Shown one piece after another: positions 62,176-64,000 of a stretch of DNA of 64,000 nt. A program made the position numbers and the translations under genes. The stretch comes from Nautilus pompilius (taxonomy: Eukaryota; Mollusca; Cephalopoda; Nautilida; Nautilidae), in assembly GCA_018389105.1 (NCBI GenBank), contig JACATO010002204.1:1612001-1676000 (forward strand), given 5' to 3'. Under the pieces are notes generated by a model. It was not told the DNA's origin. It saw only the letters and a program-made list of their open reading frames with translations, and made no database searches. The first letter of the stretch is position 1, and the number at the start of each line of letters is the position of its first letter.

Positions 62176-63506
62176 TTATTGACATGCAGATATATTAAAA
62201 AGGAATTAATGTATGGTATAACTATGTTAAAATTATGAAACAATAAAACATTTGCCACAAGTTTTGCTATATTTTTTTAAAAAAAACTTGAACCAATTCT
62301 AATTTGTTATCATTTTTGTTTTAAGTTAATTATTAACATATTATGAAATCAGCAGAGTCTTCCTCAGCTTAAAATGTAAGTTTAGATTAGTTAGTTACAC
62401 GAAAGAGCTAATCTCCACATCTTGTTCTCTGGTTGGTTAAGGAAACTGAAACCAGGGTGTTTCTTCATGACTTATGTGCCAACATCAAGCACAGAAGTTC
62501 AAAGTTAGCGCAAGAAGGCAGTATAAATTAAACAAAGTACCTAACATTCTGGAATTACTGTTAAATACCCAAAAACATTCCAAAACACTAATGCAGAAAA
62601 CTGTTTTAAATTAATGAGTGCCATTATATTTAATATTATAATATTATTGTTTATCATGGTAGTTACTATGGTAAATTTTCTGGTAGCATCAAATTTAATG
62701 TCATCATCATGGATTACCTACTTTAGGAAGATTCATATACTTTATAACAATTTTTTAGGCATTGCCTTGGATTTACTTCAAAGTTTTTTGTTAATTGGTC
62801 AAAGAGACATTTATTGATGCTGTTTCTGGACTAATACAGACAGCATTGTCCAACATATTTCTGCTTTTAAACAATAGATCATGCACTAGTTACATAGAAT
62901 GGATTCCTCTGACTGTCCGCATGCTAGAATCAACCATGTTTTGCACAAGTGAGTTGAATCCTATGTATCTGCTGAAGATCCCTTGCAGTGTCGAAGTTGT
63001 CTCAATGCTGTCATATTTACCTGAAAACTGCTTGGCATGCACTTTGAATATATTTATCCATCAACTCAAAAATAGAGAGAGAGTGAGAGAGAATAGAAAT
63101 TTTAAACTTCTGTTTTTGTAAAAAATGTCCCTTTCAGACTTCTAACGCATAATTATTTATAGACTTCTGTCCTTCTACTATCAGCATGTGTCTAGCCATG
63201 CATTCTCAGTATAGACTGTTTTTCACCAACATCAGTTATATCACATCTTTACAATCATTTTATGAGAATGAGTTGAACTAACTATTAAAAAATTATGCTA
63301 AACATTTTTTCTTTAAATTTTTAGGCAGTGATATTGCAATGGTGAAAGCCATGCTGAGTATTTTCAACCATGATTTTGGGCCAGTTCGTTTGCCATTAGT
63401 CACATTCACAGATGAGAGGAAGGATGCACTACGCAGAGACTTGATAGAAATTGGCTTCCTACCAGAACAGGAATCTTCTCTCGGAGAAAAACTGATTGAT
63501 TTGTAA
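50509..63506 (+). CDS. NPL: N-acetylneuraminate lyase gene (whole coding span, 11 exons)
   Basis: Cytosolic N-acetylneuraminate lyase cleaves sialic acid (Neu5Ac) to N-acetylmannosamine and pyruvate through a Schiff base. Coding exons, all with GT-AG borders and matching phases: 50509-50520 (or 50617-50628), 51441-51505, 51915-51985, 52789-52876, 55228-55285, 57803-57878, 59080-59172, 59927-60072, 60785-60913, 62020-62059, 63325-63506. The product is 319 residues, the usual length. Family marks: GTSGE at residues 52-56 (pyruvate carboxylate loop), Tyr-Tyr at 144-145 (catalytic Tyr) and HGVKDSS with the Schiff-base Lys at about 175. The segment after GTFG (residues 204-230, GQDCCVLIPYMAPLY) lacks the Gly-Ala-Val-Gly-Ser-Thr-Tyr-Asn pattern usual in the wider lyase superfamily, so substrate preference is not certain. 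The intron structure is intact and there are no lesions; it looks functional. Confidence 0.92.
50598..50628 (+). CDS. NPL: NPL first coding exon, copy B
   Basis: An acceptor-like CTAAAATACAG ends at 50597. The ATG at 50617 again codes MAEQ, ending at 50628 before GTAGGT. Either copy joins exon 2 in frame. Splicing both together would put a TGA in frame after copy A, so they are expected to be used alternatively. Copy B's acceptor (CAG) is the stronger by consensus. Confidence 0.75.
51441..51505 (+). CDS. NPL: NPL exon 2
   Basis: Encodes TEGKFWIKGMITATVSPFKQ then Asn-Gly; first beta strand of the TIM barrel with the Thr-Pro-Phe-like SPF motif. Acceptor TTTTTATAG, donor GTAGGT. Confidence 0.9.
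51915..51985 (+). CDS. NPL: NPL exon 3
   Basis: Encodes DVDFSKFDQYADYLVDMKID then Asn-Ile-Phe; acceptor TTATCTTCCAG, donor GTGAGT. Confidence 0.9.
52454..52603 (+). mobile_element. Palindromic MITE, copy 2 (in NPL intron 3)
   Basis: A 150-bp near-palindrome. The left arm starts AAGGGAAACCACCGGGGCTA and reaches AGTAATTCCTAATT. The right arm, read inward, starts AAGGGAGACCACTGCGGTTA and reaches GGTAATTTCTAATTAA. TACAT lies next to both ends within a base, a possible target duplication. It lies about 185 bases upstream of exon 4. Confidence 0.8.
52789..52876 (+). CDS. NPL: NPL exon 4 (GTSGE loop)
   Basis: Encodes VNGTSGESISLTIGERKDIA and the following helix. Acceptor TTTTTCTCAG, donor GTAAGC. 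Confidence 0.92.
53644..53663. repeat. (GT)n microsatellite
   Basis: GT run, read directly, in NPL intron 4. Confidence 0.9.
53889..53906. repeat. (GT)n microsatellite
   Basis: GT run, read directly, in NPL intron 4. Confidence 0.9.
55228..55285 (+). CDS. NPL: NPL exon 5
   Basis: Encodes LKCVIVHVGAGNLKDSIEL; the Val-His-Val-Gly-Ala barrel strand. Acceptor TTATTTTCAG, donor GTAGTT, weaker than the other donors. Confidence 0.88.
57803..57878 (+). CDS. NPL: NPL exon 6
   Basis: Encodes AHHAEEIGADAIAAMCTSYF then Lys-Pro-Thr-Thr-Glu. Acceptor GTCTTCTAG, donor GTAACT. Confidence 0.9.
58312..58377 (+). mobile_element. Palindromic MITE, copy 3 (right arm only)
   Basis: TTTAATTAGGAATAACTGCT, then ATAACAACTAGGCCCAGTGGT matches the right arm of the family. 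The left arm was not convincingly found upstream; a weak resemblance lies near 58197-58235. Confidence 0.6.
59080..59172 (+). CDS. NPL: NPL exon 7 (catalytic Tyr)
   Basis: Encodes EVLVEYMHQIAGAAPNLPFC then YYDIGFMTGVH. The second Tyr corresponds to the proton-relay Tyr of the family. Acceptor CTCTCTACAG, donor GTAAGT. Confidence 0.92.
59927..60072 (+). CDS. NPL: NPL exon 8 (Schiff-base Lys)
   Basis: Encodes ETVRFLELAKTRIPTLHGVK then DSSGQ and continues to VIIGTFG. The Lys of HGVKDSS is the pyruvate-binding Schiff-base residue. Acceptor is a poly-T plus AG, donor GTAAGT. Confidence 0.93.
60754..60773. repeat. (AT)n microsatellite beside NPL exon 9 acceptor
   Basis: AT run ending about 11 bases before the exon 9 start, inside the region where the polypyrimidine tract should lie. 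Confidence 0.85.
60785..60913 (+). CDS. NPL: NPL exon 9
   Basis: Encodes DDFLPSLSVGQDCCVLIPYM then APLYLKIKAAVDARDLETAQ and Lys-Glu-Gln. The Asp-Leu-Glu-Thr-Ala-Gln helix is typical of NPL. Acceptor TTTTCTAAAG, donor GTAAAC. Confidence 0.88.
62020..62059 (+). CDS. NPL: NPL exon 10
   Basis: Encodes LMALKIANIQRKY; a 40-base micro-exon with acceptor ATTTTTTAG and donor GTAAGT. A long ACT/ATA repeat begins 30 bases after it. Confidence 0.85.
62090..62175. repeat. (ACT)n(ATA)n trinucleotide repeat
   Basis: About 50 bases of pure ACT repeat pass directly into about 35 bases of ATA repeat, 30 bases downstream of the exon 10 donor. Confidence 0.95.
63325..63506 (+). CDS. NPL: NPL exon 11 and stop
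   Basis: Encodes SDIAMVKAMLSIFNHDFGPV onward through RLPLVTFTDERKDALRRDL and ends GEKLIDL with TAA at 63504-63506. Acceptor AAATTTTTAG. The Pro-x-Arg-x-Pro-Leu pattern is the conserved NPL C-terminal element. Confidence 0.93.
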
Positions 63507-63623
63507 ATGAGATGGACAAATATTTGCACAATACAAATTTTAGATTTAGATTTTTATTTTGGAAATTCAATACTGAAAATTAATTTTGACTACAGCTGTT
63601 TTCACAAGCTGACATTTGTTCAA

Positions 63624-63889
63624 ACCTGTGGGCTAATTGTTGCAGGGATAAGTTGTTACAGCACCAGTAATTCCTGATTAACTGTATAGATGATGAGCTT
63701 TGATTGATGTCATACACCTTGAACCTTGATCTCAAAGCATGTGACATCAGTTATAGCCTCATATCTCTGTTTAATTTTTGTCTCCCCTACAGATTATGCT
63801 GCATCTTCCTGGCCACACTTATTTAATTAGGAATTACAGGCATTATAAGAACTTTCTCCCTGTAACAACTAGCCCTGGTGGTCTCCCTC
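63624..63889 (+). mobile_element. Palindromic MITE, copy 4 (downstream of the NPL stop)
   Basis: The left arm CTGTGGGCTAATTGTTGCAG, then AAGTTGTTACAGCACCAGTA, mirrors the right arm ending TGTAACAACTAGCCCTGGTG then GTCTCCCTCG. At about 266 bp it is the longest of the four copies. It begins 118 bases after the NPL stop, so it is probably transcribed as part of the 3' UTR. Confidence 0.8.
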
Positions 63890-63925
63890 GAATATCAAAA
63901 ATGTGCTTGCTCCATTTATCAATCT

Positions 63926-63931
63926 AATAAA
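63926..63931 (+). terminator. Candidate polyadenylation signal AATAAA
   Basis: First AATAAA seen after the NPL stop codon, 420 bases downstream and just beyond the MITE. Use as the real signal is inferred. Confidence 0.4.
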
Positions 63932-64000
63932 TTTAATTTTCATATTATTTACCTAGTTAAAATACTTTTTCAGTATTTAATAGTTTCAAATAACTATTTT

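Noticed and set aside
62046-62258. Poly-Leu/poly-Val minus-strand frame
   Set aside because: Translation of the ACT/ATA trinucleotide repeat.
1-64000. CRISPR array, tRNA or rRNA genes
   Set aside because: No regularly spaced repeats, no complete cloverleaf with acceptor-stem pairing, and no rRNA-like conserved blocks were seen.

Overview
This is a window of an animal nuclear genome: AT-rich, intron-rich and crowded with decayed DNA transposons. No bacterial-style operons are present. The content (a tetraspanin gene, an N-acetylneuraminate lyase gene, tRNA-derived SINE-like repeats, a hammerhead-ribozyme-bearing repeat, Tc1, hAT, Tigger and Helitron relics) fits a lophotrochozoan, perhaps a cephalopod mollusc. 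That assignment is inference, not something the sequence proves.

Two host genes lie head to head. On the minus strand, positions 40965 to 4500 hold the first three coding exons of a tetraspanin (TSPAN15-like): exon 1 at 40822-40965, exon 2 at 19041-19226 and exon 3 at 4500-4574. The introns are about 21.6 kb and 14.5 kb. The large extracellular loop and last membrane segment were not found and probably lie beyond the left edge. On the plus strand, positions 50509 to 63506 hold a complete N-acetylneuraminate lyase (NPL) gene: eleven coding exons with consistent phases and a 319-residue product. Its tiny first coding exon (four residues) is present twice in tandem, each copy with its own acceptor, ATG and donor.

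Tetraspanin introns. Intron 2 carries a Tigger/pogo element (5649-7887), a decayed hAT (about 8590-10080, minus), a TIR transposon of a family I cannot name (12529-14660), a Helitron helicase remnant (15110-15490, minus) and a short Tigger-like nonautonomous element (16384-16995). Intron 1 carries a palindromic MITE (22321-22516), a truncated ZBED/SCAND3-type hAT with perfect 8-bp target duplications (23591-24677), an RNase H remnant (about 25440-25620), a Tc1 relic (about 26020-26890), a SINE head (30045-30112), a second unnamed TIR transposon with a long decayed ORF (32621-34903) and another Tc1 relic (35500-35860, minus). Left of exon 3, a repeat on the minus strand contains a complete type I hammerhead ribozyme core (3609-3651).

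Between the genes, 40966-50428 holds a CpG-rich tetraspanin promoter region, a Tc1 relic split by a 256-bp hAT MITE with perfect target duplications (41906-42161), another transposase fragment (44060-44560), a decayed hAT with intron-like splice signals (46101-48060) and a Tc1 relic broken by unrelated sequence (48500-50110). Three further copies of the palindromic MITE lie in and after the NPL gene.

All assignments are by eye. Transposon family names rest on recognised motifs, and boundaries are firm only where inverted repeats or target duplications are visible.
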